Shown piece after piece: positions 22,367 to 30,463 of a stretch of DNA of 34,290 bases. Source of the DNA: Pseudomonadota bacterium (GTDB taxonomy: Bacteria > Pseudomonadota > Gammaproteobacteria > Burkholderiales > Burkholderiaceae_C); NCBI GenBank assembly GCA_021846965.1, contig JAJZWA010000039.1, forward strand, positions 1 through 34,290, read 5' to 3'. Within the stretch, counting starts at the first letter, position 1. Each line of letters starts with the position of its first letter. The notes below the pieces were generated by a model. It saw only the letters and a program-made list of their open reading frames with translations, did no database searches and was not told the DNA's origin. The translations under genes were made by a program, and so were the position numbers.

Positions 22367-23199
22367 GCGCGCGGGGGCTCGAGCCTGGGGATGCCGACTT
22401 TCCCCGGCGCATCGTCTGCCTGACCGAGGAACCCACGGAGGTGCTGTACGCGCTGGGCGAATCGGGGCGCATCGTGGGGATCTCCGGCTTCACGGTGCGC
22501 CCGCCCCGCGCACGGCGCGAGAAGCCGCGGGTTTCGGCCTTCACCTCCGCGCGCATCGACGACATCCTGCGCCTCGAGCCCGACCTGGCCATCGGTTTTT
22601 CCGACATGCAGGCCGACATCGCGCAGGCCCTGATCCGCCGTGGCGTCGAGGTATGGATCAGCAACCACCGCTCGGTGGCGCAGATCCTGGGCTACGTGCG
22701 CCGCCTGGGCGCCCTGGTCGGCGCCGCCGGGCCGGCGCAGGCGCTGGCGCAGACGCTGGCCTCGCGGCTGCGCGAGGCGGCCCGCGAGGCCGCGGCGCTG
22801 CCGCGCCGCCCCAGGGTCTATTTCGAGGAATGGGACGAGCCGCAGATCGCCGCCATCCGCTGGGTGAGTGAACTCATCGGCATCGCCGGCGGCGAGGACA
22901 TCTTCCCCGAGCTGGCGGCCGCCAGCCTGGGGCGGGAGCGCATCGTCGCCGATCCGCTGGAGGTGGTGCGGCGCCGGCCGGACATCATCATCGGCTCCTG
23001 GTGCGGCAAGAAGTTCTCGGCGGCGCGCGTGGCCGCCCGCCCCGGCTGGCAGGAGATTCCGGCCGTGCGCGACGGCGCGCTGTACGAGATCAAGTCGCCG
23101 CTGATCCTGCAACCCGGCCCCGCCGCCCTGACCGACGGGCTGGACGCGCTGCAGCGCATCGTGCGCGACTGGTGCGCGCGGCATCCCGGGCCCGCCTGA
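22363..23199 (+). CDS. BtuF-like cobalamin/siderophore-type binding protein without signal peptide
   Basis: This 278-residue protein has the two-lobed periplasmic-binding fold of the BtuF/FecB class. The N lobe has [17 protein letters not shown] and IVGISGF. The mid segment reads [16 protein letters not shown], then [14 protein letters not shown]. The C lobe has [10 protein letters not shown]. The GTG start at 22363 overlaps the icmF TGA (GTGA), and no upstream in-frame start would supply a signal peptide, because that region is icmF coding sequence. No btuC or btuD gene is adjacent. Translational coupling to a B12-dependent mutase suggests a cytoplasmic role in B12 handling, or a solo binding protein whose export is not evident. 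Both are inferences. The ligand is not provable from sequence. Confidence 0.85.
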   Translation: MSARGLEPGDADFPRRIVCLTEEPTEVLYALGESGRIVGISGFTVRPPRARREKPRVSAFTSARIDDILRLEPDLAIGFSDMQADIAQALIRRGVEVWISNHRSVAQILGYVRRLGALVGAAGPAQALAQTLASRLREAAREAAALPRRPRVYFEEWDEPQIAAIRWVSELIGIAGGEDIFPELAAASLGRERIVADPLEVVRRRPDIIIGSWCGKKFSAARVAARPGWQEIPAVRDGALYEIKSPLILQPGPAALTDGLDALQRIVRDWCARHPGPA

Positions 23200-23224
23200 G
23201 CCCATCCGCCTGAGCCCATCCGCC
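23197..23224 (+). repeat. 14-bp tandem duplication starting at the BtuF-like stop codon
   Basis: TGAGCCCATCCGCC occurs twice in direct succession (23197-23210, 23211-23224); the first copy begins with the stop codon of the BtuF-like gene. The second TGAGCCC has an inverted copy GGGCTCA at 23261-23267 over the livF stop, and a small CCGCC-CGT-GGCGG hairpin (23234-23246) lies between. The 65-bp convergent gap may hold a weak terminator; there is no T-run. Confidence 0.6.
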
Positions 23225-23264
23225 CGAGCGCTCCCGCCCGTGGCGGACCGCTCCCGCAAAGGGC

Positions 23265-23984
23265 TCAGGCCACGCTGAGGTGGGCCTGCAACTGTTCCTG
23301 GCTGGCTTCGAACTGCGCGCGCGTGCCGGAGAACACCACCCGCCCGGTGTCGAGGACCACCACGTCGTCAGCCAGTTCCAGGGCCAGGCCGAGGTTCTGC
23401 TCGACCAGCACCACCGCCATGTGCTCGCGCAGGCTCGCGATCACCTGCTGCAGTTCGTGCACGATCTGCGGCGCCAGGCCTTCCGAGGGTTCGTCGAGCA
23501 GCAGCAGGCTGGGACAGGTCATCAGGGCGCGCCCGATGGCCAGCATCTGCTGCTCTCCGCCGGACAGATTCTGCGCGGCATGTCCGAGGCGCTCGCCCAG
23601 GCGGGGAAAGATGCGCAGCACGTCCTCGCGCCTCCAGTGCCGCCGGCCGGCGGGGACGCGCTTGCGCGCGGCCACGTCCAGGTTCTCGCGCACGCTCAGG
23701 CTTGCGAACACGCGCCGGCCCTGGGGCACGAGGGCCACGCCGCTGTGCGAGATGGCCTCGGGGCTGGCCCGCTGCAATTCCCGGCCGCGATAGACGATGC
23801 GGCCGCGGCGCGGGGGAAGCAGGCCGACGATGGACTGCACGGTGGTCGATTTCCCCGCGCCGTTCCTGCCCAGCAACGCGGTCACGCGCGCCGGGGCCGT
23901 GCTCCAGGACACGCCGTGCAGTACGTGGCTGTCGCCGTAGTACACGTCGAGTCCGTCGACCAGCAGGGCGTTGTCAGTGTCCAA
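23265..23984 (-). CDS. livF: Liv-type ABC transporter ATP-binding protein (second ATPase)
   Basis: This 239-residue ABC ATPase of the LivF class has Walker A GRNGAGKST near 39-47, a Q-loop in ALVPQGRRVF, signature LSGGEQQ, Walker B LLLLDEPSEGLAP, and switch His replaced by Gln in VEQNLGLAL, as is normal for LivF. It forms the cytoplasmic ATPase pair with LivG and energises uptake through LivHM. The best start is TTG at 23984, overlapping the livG stop by 11 bp. No ATG exists in the right place, and the next usable codon would cut the first beta strand. It is the last gene of the leftward operon. Confidence 0.93.
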   Translation of the reverse strand: MDTDNALLVDGLDVYYGDSHVLHGVSWSTAPARVTALLGRNGAGKSTTVQSIVGLLPPRRGRIVYRGRELQRASPEAISHSGVALVPQGRRVFASLSVRENLDVAARKRVPAGRRHWRREDVLRIFPRLGERLGHAAQNLSGGEQQMLAIGRALMTCPSLLLLDEPSEGLAPQIVHELQQVIASLREHMAVVLVEQNLGLALELADDVVVLDTGRVVFSGTRAQFEASQEQLQAHLSVA

Positions 23985-24714
23985 GATAGATCTGCCGGGT
24001 CCGGGGGTCCTGCACCACTTCGTCGCGATGGCCGCTGAGCACCACCTGCCCCTGGTGGAGCAGGGTCACGCGGTCGGCCAGCGCCAGGGCCGCGCGCATG
24101 TCGTGCTCGATGAGCACGATGGTCACCTCGCGATCGATGCCGGCGAGCATGGCGCAGATGCCCTCGCGCTCCTGCGCCGACAGGCCGGCCAGGGGCTCGT
24201 CCAGCAGCAGCAGGCTGGGACGCTGCGCCAGTGCCATGGCGATCTCCAGACGGCGCTTGTCGCCATAGGAGGTCTGCTGCAGGCTGAGCCCGGCCTTGTC
24301 CCCCAGCCCGACAGCCTCCAGCGCCTGGCGCGCCTGCGCGTGCAGCGCCGCGTCCGCGGCCAGGTCTCCCCAGGGGATCCAGCGCCTGGGCGAGCGGCCC
24401 AGCAGCGCGAGCCGGACGTTGTGCAGCAGGGTGTCGTGCGGGAACAGGGTGATGATCTGATAGGTGCGAGCCACGCCGCGCTGGGCGCGCGCCGCGGCCG
24501 GCATGCGCGTGAGGTCCTGCCCGTGCACCACGATGCTGCCGGCGTCGCTGGGCAGGTCGCCGGCGATGAGGTTGAACAGCGTGGTCTTGCCCGCTCCGTT
24601 CGGGCCGATCAGCAGATGGCGCTCACCCCGCGCCACGCTCAGGTCGACACCGCGCGTGACCTGCAGGCCGCCGAAGGCCTTGCGCAGACCGCGCACTTCC
24701 AGGGCCTGGGTCAT
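23974..24714 (-). CDS. livG: Liv-type ABC transporter ATP-binding protein (first ATPase)
   Basis: This 246-residue ABC ATPase has Walker A GPNGAGKTT, the LivG-specific insertion between Walker A and signature (YQIITLFPHDTLLHNVRLALLG), a signature region SYGDKRRLEIAMAL, Walker B SLLLLDEPLAGLS, and switch His in IEHDM. The signature deviates from LSGGQ (SYGDK), as is common in LivG proteins. The start ATG overlaps the livM stop by four bases (ATGA). The longer open frame upstream runs inside livM and is not used. Confidence 0.95.
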   Translation of the reverse strand: MTQALEVRGLRKAFGGLQVTRGVDLSVARGERHLLIGPNGAGKTTLFNLIAGDLPSDAGSIVVHGQDLTRMPAAARAQRGVARTYQIITLFPHDTLLHNVRLALLGRSPRRWIPWGDLAADAALHAQARQALEAVGLGDKAGLSLQQTSYGDKRRLEIAMALAQRPSLLLLDEPLAGLSAQEREGICAMLAGIDREVTIVLIEHDMRAALALADRVTLLHQGQVVLSGHRDEVVQDPRTRQIYLGH

Positions 24715-25733
24715 GGCGCCGCGCTCCCCCCCGCTCCCGGGCCCGAGGAGGCATCGAGCCCGGGCTCGGTGATTTCCGGCGACACTGCGAGGACCGGCGC
24801 GCGAGCGCGACGCATGCGTGCGGCAAGACGGGATGCGCCCGCCACGAGGCCGCCGGGCACGAACATCACGATCAGCAGATACACCACGCCCAGCAGCATC
24901 ACCCAATGGGAGGTGAAATCGCTCGCCACTTCCTTGAGCAGCACGACCAGCAAGGCACCGACCACCGGCCCCAGGCTGGTGCCGGGGCCGCCGGCGATGA
25001 CCATCAGCAAGGTCTCCGCGGAGGCCGACAAGGTCATGCTCTGCGGGCTGATGAACTGGTTGTAGTCGAGAAACAGGATGCCCGCGGCCGCTGTGAACAG
25101 CGCGCTGACCGTGAAGGTGATCCAGCGGATCAGGAACACGTTGTAGCCGAGCGCTGCCATGCGGCGCGGCTGATCGCGCGTGCCGCGGATGCTGGCCCCG
25201 AAGGGCGAGCGGATCCAGGCCGTCATGAGCCCCCAGCACAGCGCGAACACGGCCAGCGCGTAGTAGTAGAAGTGCACCGGACTGTCCAGGCGCAGCCCGG
25301 CGATATGCGGTCGCGTGATGCCGGACAGGCCGTTGTCGCCCCCGGTGACGTCGCTCCAGCGAAAACACAGGCCCCACAGGATCTGGCCCAGGGCCAGGGT
25401 GATCATGAGAAAGCTGATGCCGCTGGCGCGCAGCGCGATGATGCCGAACACGGCCCCGACCGCGGCGGTTCCCAGCAGCGCGGCGGCGTCGGCGCTGGCG
25501 TGCGACCAGCCCAGGCGCAGCATCAACCAGGCGGCGATATAGGCCGACAGCCCCAGGTAGCCCGCCTGTCCGAGCGAGATCAGCCCGGCATAGCCCACCA
25601 GCAGGTTCAGGCTCAGCGCGAAAAGCGCCGCGATCAGCACCTGACTGGCCAGGTTGACGTAGTAGACACCGCCCACCCATGCCGGCAGGCTCAGCGCCAG
25701 CAGCACGGCCGCGGCCAGCGTGATCTTGCGCAT
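24711..25733 (-). CDS. livM: Liv-type ABC transporter permease
   Basis: This 340-residue inner-membrane permease of the LivM family has about nine to ten hydrophobic segments. The typical N-terminal NLLVGYAGLISLGQAGYLGLSAY stretch is present as shorter blocks, and the conserved cytoplasmic coupling loop near the middle reads SPFGASIRGTRDQPRRMAALG. The C terminus has a soluble tail of about 40 residues rich in Pro/Ala/Gly. It pairs with LivH to form the channel. ATG at 25733 shares one base with the livH stop (TGATG), and its end overlaps livG. Confidence 0.94.
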   Translation of the reverse strand: MRKITLAAAVLLALSLPAWVGGVYYVNLASQVLIAALFALSLNLLVGYAGLISLGQAGYLGLSAYIAAWLMLRLGWSHASADAAALLGTAAVGAVFGIIALRASGISFLMITLALGQILWGLCFRWSDVTGGDNGLSGITRPHIAGLRLDSPVHFYYYALAVFALCWGLMTAWIRSPFGASIRGTRDQPRRMAALGYNVFLIRWITFTVSALFTAAAGILFLDYNQFISPQSMTLSASAETLLMVIAGGPGTSLGPVVGALLVVLLKEVASDFTSHWVMLLGVVYLLIVMFVPGGLVAGASRLAARMRRARAPVLAVSPEITEPGLDASSGPGAGGSAAP

Positions 25734-26593
25734 CACCCGCCGACCCTCCCGAGCAGGCCGCGCGGACGCAGCGCGAGAATGATCACCATCGGCAGGAACA
25801 GGATGATGTAGGACAGGTTGGGCAGCCAGGATTGTCCGAAGCTGTAGACGAAACCGATGAGCATGCTGCCCAGGAAGGCGCCGCCCAGACTGCCCAGGCC
25901 GCCGAGGATCACCACGACCAGGGCCAGCGGGAGCATGTCGGCGTCCATCCCGGGATAGACCGACAGGATCGGCGCCGCCACCGTTCCTCCCAGGCCTGCC
26001 AGCGCGGTACCCAGGAAGAACACCAGCGTGTACAGGCGAGAGGCCGGGATGCCGATGGCGCGCGCCATCGCCATGTCGTCCACGCTGGCGCGGATCATCA
26101 CGCCCACGCGGGTGCGCTCGAGCAGCAGCCACAGGACGACGAACAGCAGGGCGCTGAACACGATGACCCCCAGCCGGTAGGTGGGGAAGATCAGCCCGAA
26201 CAGCGAACTCGCGCCACGCAGCAGGTGCGGCGGCGAGACCGACTGCGGATCCCCTCCCCACAGCCACAGGCTCCCGTCGTCGACGATGAAGGCCACGCCC
26301 AGCGTGGCCAGCACCTGGGCGAGGCTGTTGCCTTCGAGGCGGCGCAGGACGAAGCGCTCGACCAGCACTCCGAGCGCGCCCACCGCCCCGGCCGACAGCA
26401 GGAGCGCGCCGCCGAAGCCCCAGCCGTGCTGCAGTGCGCTGTAGCCCAGGTAGGCTCCCAGCATGAAGTAGGCCCCATGCGAGAGGTTGGCCACGCGCAT
26501 GAGCCCGAAGATCAGGGAGAACCCAGCGGCCAGCGTGAACAGCACGGCGCCCAGCGCCAGGCTGTTCAGGCTCTGGATCATCCAGAAGTGCAT
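25733..26593 (-). CDS. livH: Liv-type ABC transporter permease
   Basis: This 286-residue LivH-family permease has about eight hydrophobic segments and the family stretch GLMRVANLSHGAYFMLGAYLG. The coupling loop reads RTRVGVMIRASVDDMAMARAIGI. The C-terminal VVILGGLGSLGGAFLGSMLIG is also typical. I chose ATG at 26593, 13 bp after the binding-protein stop, because it precedes the first membrane segment directly. The frame is open for 29 further codons, but those overlap the binding-protein gene. The ribosome binding site is weak. Confidence 0.94.
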   Translation of the reverse strand: MHFWMIQSLNSLALGAVLFTLAAGFSLIFGLMRVANLSHGAYFMLGAYLGYSALQHGWGFGGALLLSAGAVGALGVLVERFVLRRLEGNSLAQVLATLGVAFIVDDGSLWLWGGDPQSVSPPHLLRGASSLFGLIFPTYRLGVIVFSALLFVVLWLLLERTRVGVMIRASVDDMAMARAIGIPASRLYTLVFFLGTALAGLGGTVAAPILSVYPGMDADMLPLALVVVILGGLGSLGGAFLGSMLIGFVYSFGQSWLPNLSYIILFLPMVIILALRPRGLLGRVGG

Positions 26594-26606
26594 GCTGCGT
26601 TCCGGC

Positions 26607-27854
26607 TCAGCGTCCGAGGAAGCGTGCTGGCGGGTAGTCGCGGGAATACACCGGCTCGGCAAGGAAGGCCTTCTCGCCATAGGTCCAGAACTGGGATACG
26701 TTCGGGTAGGTCTTCAGCACGGCGTTGACCAGTTGTCCGTTCTTGCGCTCGACCTTGCGGATGTAGACGTTCATGATCGGGTTGCCGAGATCATCCAGGC
26801 GAATCGGGCCGCGGGGATCGTCGGGCACGACCACGTGGCGCAGCGCGTGCATGAAGGCGTCGCGATTCTCGATGTCGCCGTGCACGGTCTCCAGGGCATG
26901 CTTGAGCATCAGCGCCGCGCCATAGGCCCCCACGGTGTAATAGCCGGGCATGCGGTGGTAATCGTGCTCGATGCCGGCGACGAAGGCCTTGTTGTAGGGG
27001 TTGTCCAGCTCCGCCGTGTACCAGCCGCCCGAGATGATGCCCAGCGCGTCGTCGCCCATGGCCGGCAGCACGCCTTCGTCGACCGTGGTCATCGACCCCA
27101 GCAGGGGAATCTTGCCCTTGAGCCCGTAGTCGCTGTACTGCTTGATGAACTTGATGCCGTTGCCGCCGGCGAAGGCCGCGAACACCGCGTCCACCTTGGT
27201 GTCGAGTTCGCCGATATAGGAGCCGTAGTCGGCGACGTTCAGGGGAGACCAGAGCTTTTGCACGATCTCACCTCCTCCGTCCTCGAAGGCCCGCTGGAAT
27301 CCCGCCGAAACCTCGTATCCGAAGGCGAAATCGTCCGCGATGATGGCGATGCGCTTGTACTTCAGGGTCTTGGCCGCGTAGTCGCCCAGCGGGTGCATGG
27401 GCTGCGCCGAGGTCCCCACCGCGCGTACGAACCAGGGATTGTCCTTGCGCTGGGTCAGATCCTCCGCCGCGGCGGATGGGGAGATGATCGGCACCTGCAC
27501 CTGCCGGATGTAGTCGTTGATGGCCAGCGCCTCGAAGGCTGCGAGCGGCCCGATGATCACCTGCACCTTGTCCTTTTCCACCAGTTCCTGGGCCTTGGCC
27601 TTGGTCAGTGCAGGCTGTCCGGCCGTGTCGGCGACGAACAGTTGCACGGGTCGCCCGGCGATGGTGTTGTGGTTCTGCTGCAGGAAATAGCGCAGGCCCT
27701 GCTCCATCTGCAGCCCGCCGGCGGCGAGCGCGCCGGACTTCACCGTGAGAAAGCCCACGCGAATGGGCGCGGCGGCGCTGGCCAGGCGCGGCAGGGAGGA
27801 TCCTGCCGCCAGCGCGGCCAGGCTGAGGGCGAAGGAACGACGTGAATGGTCCAT
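26607..27854 (-). CDS. livK: Liv-type ABC transporter substrate-binding protein (Tat-type signal)
   Basis: This 415-residue periplasmic binding protein of the branched-chain amino acid/amide family (Peripla_BP_6) has an N-terminal SRRSFAL motif followed by a hydrophobic stretch and an Ala-rich cleavage region near 27. That fits a twin-arginine signal, so folding before export is likely. The mature part begins with a PIRVGFLTVKSG strand, has the VIIGPLAAFEALAI and VPIISPSAAAEDLT stretches, and a two-lobe length normal for the family. Family ligands include branched amino acids, amides, urea, aromatic acids and protocatechuate-like compounds, so the name livK is structural only. GAGGAG 6 nt before the ATG supports the start. 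First gene of the operon; divergent from GntR. Confidence 0.92.
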   Translation of the reverse strand: MDHSRRSFALSLAALAAGSSLPRLASAAAPIRVGFLTVKSGALAAGGLQMEQGLRYFLQQNHNTIAGRPVQLFVADTAGQPALTKAKAQELVEKDKVQVIIGPLAAFEALAINDYIRQVQVPIISPSAAAEDLTQRKDNPWFVRAVGTSAQPMHPLGDYAAKTLKYKRIAIIADDFAFGYEVSAGFQRAFEDGGGEIVQKLWSPLNVADYGSYIGELDTKVDAVFAAFAGGNGIKFIKQYSDYGLKGKIPLLGSMTTVDEGVLPAMGDDALGIISGGWYTAELDNPYNKAFVAGIEHDYHRMPGYYTVGAYGAALMLKHALETVHGDIENRDAFMHALRHVVVPDDPRGPIRLDDLGNPIMNVYIRKVERKNGQLVNAVLKTYPNVSQFWTYGEKAFLAEPVYSRDYPPARFLGR

Positions 27855-27901
27855 GCTTGTCTCCTCTTGCGGTCCATGTTGACCTGCGAATTGTGTGGCA
27901 G

Positions 27902-27930
27902 ATGATGTATCACGAACCAGAGAATGTCAA
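27902..27930 (-). promoter_or_regulatory. Promoter and operator half of the livK operon
   Basis: Read on the minus strand, a perfect -35 TTGACA (27930-27925) is followed 17 bp later by CATCAT (27907-27902) as a weak -10. The direct-strand 13-mer TGATGTATCACGA at 27903-27915 overlaps this -10, placing a regulator binding there in a position to block transcription. The same 13-mer recurs in the GntR promoter at 28068-28080. Confidence 0.6.
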
Positions 27931-28064
27931 ACCCACATCGCCCCAAAATACGCTCAGGCGGCCGCGATTTCGTCGGGTCCCCGCTGGGGAGATCCAGTGT
28001 ATGTAGTTGATTTCTTGCATTTTTCCTGGAAATCTCCAGATCGCACAGCAGGCGTCGGGGCTGA

Positions 28065-28080
28065 TCGTGATGTATCACGA
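28065..28080. promoter_or_regulatory. Perfect 16-bp palindromic operator TCGTGAT-GT-ATCACGA
   Basis: Two 7-bp arms are perfectly complementary around a GT centre, 36 bp before the GntR-type start and immediately upstream of its putative -35. Size and symmetry fit FCD-subfamily GntR operators. The copy near livK (27903-27915) keeps one full arm and only TGAT of the other. Confidence 0.75.
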
Positions 28081-28112
28081 TTGTGCAAAAGAATGTGTGG
28101 TGATATTCTTTT
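28081..28112 (+). promoter_or_regulatory. Promoter of the GntR-type gene overlapping an 8-bp inverted repeat
   Basis: TTGTGC (28081-28086) and TATTCT (28104-28109) are separated by 17 bp and make a plausible sigma-70 promoter. The predicted start point then falls within a base or two of the ATG at 28117, so the mRNA could be leaderless. AAAAGAAT (28087-28094) and ATTCTTTT (28105-28112) form a perfect inverted repeat inside the promoter, possibly a second operator. Confidence 0.45.
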
Positions 28113-28116
28113 CCCC

Positions 28117-28803
28117 ATGAGCCAGAACCTGGATCCGCGAGCCCCCGAGTCCGCCAGCGCCAAGCTGTTGCGGGAGAAGGTGTACGACCAGCTGCGCGCC
28201 GACCTGATCAGCTGCCGCCTGGCGCCGGGTGCCGAAATCCGCGAGAGCGAGCTCGCCGAGCGTTTCGGGGTCAGCAAATCCCCGGTGCGCGATGCCCTCA
28301 TGCGCCTGGAGCGCGAGAACCTGGTGATCACGCTGCCTCGCCAGGGTTACCGCGTGGCCTCGGTGTCCCTGAACGACGTGCAGGACATGTTCCAGCTGCG
28401 CGAGGTGCTCGAGCGCGCCTGCATCGAGCGCATCACGCGCCGTGCCAGCGACCAGCAACTGGCCTCGCTGGAACGCTTTCGCCGCTTCGACCCTGGCGCC
28501 TGGGAGGGAGGCTTCGTGGCCTACAACCGCAGTTTCCACCGGGAGCTGGCGGCCATCTCGGGCAATGCGCGCATGCGCGACCACCTGTACGACCTGATGG
28601 ACCAGATGGAGCGCGCAGTGCAACTGAGCGTCAACAGCCTCAAGCGGGGCAATCCGCAGACCGTGATCGACGAGCACAACGCCCTGATCGACGCGCTGCA
28701 GGCCCGGCAGACGACCCTGGCGCAGCGCATCAGCGCGCGCCATGTTCAAAGCGCCGGCAAGCGCGTGCTGCGGGCGATGACCCATGCGGTGATCGCCCCC
28801 TGA
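28117..28803 (+). CDS. GntR-family (FCD subfamily) transcriptional regulator
   Basis: This 228-residue regulator has an N-terminal winged helix (about 17-80: LREKVYDQLRADLISCRLAPG, then SELAERFGVSKSPVRDALMRLE). A C-terminal all-helical FCD ligand domain (about 90-220) carries the metal/ligand histidine contexts YNRSFHREL and DEHNAL. FCD regulators usually repress and are released by organic acids or amino-acid-like ligands. It diverges from livK and is followed at 69 bp by the aldehyde dehydrogenase, so it likely controls both directions through the TGATGTATCACGA sites. No strong ribosome binding site precedes the ATG; the frame is open upstream, but that sequence is the promoter region. Confidence 0.92.
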   Translation: MSQNLDPRAPESASAKLLREKVYDQLRADLISCRLAPGAEIRESELAERFGVSKSPVRDALMRLERENLVITLPRQGYRVASVSLNDVQDMFQLREVLERACIERITRRASDQQLASLERFRRFDPGAWEGGFVAYNRSFHRELAAISGNARMRDHLYDLMDQMERAVQLSVNSLKRGNPQTVIDEHNALIDALQARQTTLAQRISARHVQSAGKRVLRAMTHAVIAP

Positions 28804-28872
28804 GCAGGAAACTTCGCCCGTCGCGATCCATGCCCGCCGCCGTGCGGCGACCCATTCCCAGGAGCCCAAGCC

Positions 28873-30408
28873 ATGGCCAGCGTTTCCACCCCCTCCTCCA
28901 CCAGCACGATCCCCGCGCACGGACTGTTCATCGACGGTCGCCAGGTGCCGGCGTCGCGTGCCGAACTGCTCGACGTGCTCAATCCCGCCACCGGCCAGGT
29001 GATCGCGCGCATCGCCCACGCCGACGACTCCGACGTCGACCGGGCGGTGGGCAGCGCCGCTACGGCCTTCGCGAGCCGCGAGTGGAGCGGCATGTCCAAC
29101 CGCACGCGCGCCAAGCTGATCAACAAGCTCGCCGATGTGTTCGAGGCCAACCTGGACGAGATGTACCAGCTGGAGACCATGAACAACGGCCGCTCGGTCA
29201 ACGAAACCCGCGCCCAGATCTCCCGCCTGCCCGATTTCCTGCGCTACAACGCGGGGCTGGCGATCGCAAGGCGCGATGCGGTGATCCCGGTGGACGGCGA
29301 GTATCTGAACTACACCATCCGCACGCCCATCGGCGTGGTGGGCAACTCGACGCCCTTCAACCACCCGCTGATGATCATGATCAAGAGCCTGGCGCCCACC
29401 CTGGCCTCGGGCTGCACCACCGTCGTCAAGCCCTCCGAGTACACCCCGCTGACCACGCTGCGCCTGGCCCAGCTGTTCGTGGAGGCCGGGCTGCCGCCGG
29501 GAGTGTTCAACGTGGTGACCGGCCTGGGTCCGACCACGGGCAAGGCGCTGTCGGAGCATCCGGGACTGGCCAAATGGGTCCTCACCGGCGGCACCGAGGC
29601 CGGGCGTCTCACCGGCTCGGCGGCCGGACGCAATTTCGCGCACCAGACCCTCGAGCTCGGCGGCAAGACCCCGGTGCTCGTGTTCGAGGACTTCGACATC
29701 GAGCAGGCGGTCAACTATGCGGCCTTCGGCGCCTTCATCGGTGCCGGCCAGACCTGCATCTGTGGCAGCCGGCAGATCGTTCAGGCCAGCGTGTACGACG
29801 AGTTCGTCGAGCGCCTGGCGGCGAAGGCGCGCAGCATCCGCATCGGCAACCCGGCCGATCCCTCGGTGCAGCTGGGGCCGGTCATCTCCAGGCGCCAGCA
29901 GGAGCGCGTGCTGCGCTACATCCGCATCGGCCTGGAAGAGGACGGGGCGCGCCTGGTGGCCGGCGGGCGCGTGCCGCCGGACCCCGCGCTGGCCGGAGGC
30001 TTTTTCGTCGAGCCCACGGTGTTTGCGGACGTGACGCCGTCCATGCGCATCTTCCAGGAGGAGGTGTTCGGCCCCTTCGTGTCGGTCAGCCGCTTCGAGA
30101 CCGAGGAGGAAGGACTGCGCATGGCCAATGACTCGGCCTTCGGCCTGGCCGGCGCGGTGCGCACGCGCGACGTGGTGCGCGCCCACCGGGTGGCGGCACG
30201 ACTGCATTGCGGCATCGTATGGATCAACGACCATCATCGTCTCGACCCCGCCTCGCCGTGGGGTGGCGTGAAGGATTCGGGCATCGGACGTGAATGCGGC
30301 ACCGAGTCCTTCGATCAGCATTTCGAGACCAAGAGCGTGATGCTGCGCATGAGTGACGCACCCTTCGACTGGTACCGCGACACCGCCAGCCAGCCGCGCC
30401 TGAACTGA
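28873..30408 (+). CDS. NAD(P)-dependent aldehyde dehydrogenase
   Basis: This 511-residue aldehyde dehydrogenase superfamily member has the full catalytic set: Asn163 (PFNHP), general base Glu261 in LELGGKTP, and nucleophile Cys295 in GQTCICG. The NAD-binding loop reads LTGGTEAG, where FTGST is usual. The C-terminal EEVFGPFVSV and PWGGVKDSGIGRE stretches are typical of the betaine/hydroxymuconic-semialdehyde type branches. It oxidises an aldehyde to the acid; the substrate is unknown. AGGAG 8 nt before the ATG supports the start. It lies between the GntR regulator and an alpha/beta hydrolase, all co-directional, and is probably part of a catabolic unit with the divergent importer. Confidence 0.94.
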   Translation: MASVSTPSSTSTIPAHGLFIDGRQVPASRAELLDVLNPATGQVIARIAHADDSDVDRAVGSAATAFASREWSGMSNRTRAKLINKLADVFEANLDEMYQLETMNNGRSVNETRAQISRLPDFLRYNAGLAIARRDAVIPVDGEYLNYTIRTPIGVVGNSTPFNHPLMIMIKSLAPTLASGCTTVVKPSEYTPLTTLRLAQLFVEAGLPPGVFNVVTGLGPTTGKALSEHPGLAKWVLTGGTEAGRLTGSAAGRNFAHQTLELGGKTPVLVFEDFDIEQAVNYAAFGAFIGAGQTCICGSRQIVQASVYDEFVERLAAKARSIRIGNPADPSVQLGPVISRRQQERVLRYIRIGLEEDGARLVAGGRVPPDPALAGGFFVEPTVFADVTPSMRIFQEEVFGPFVSVSRFETEEEGLRMANDSAFGLAGAVRTRDVVRAHRVAARLHCGIVWINDHHRLDPASPWGGVKDSGIGRECGTESFDQHFETKSVMLRMSDAPFDWYRDTASQPRLN

Positions 30409-30463
30409 GACCGTCCGCATGAGCCCCAGGGGCTCGATCGAGCAATTGCGAAAGGGCCACGCG

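Noticed and set aside
23197..23224. Tandem repeat considered as part of a CRISPR or mobile element
   Set aside because: Only two 14-bp copies with no spacer and no associated genes; a simple local duplication.
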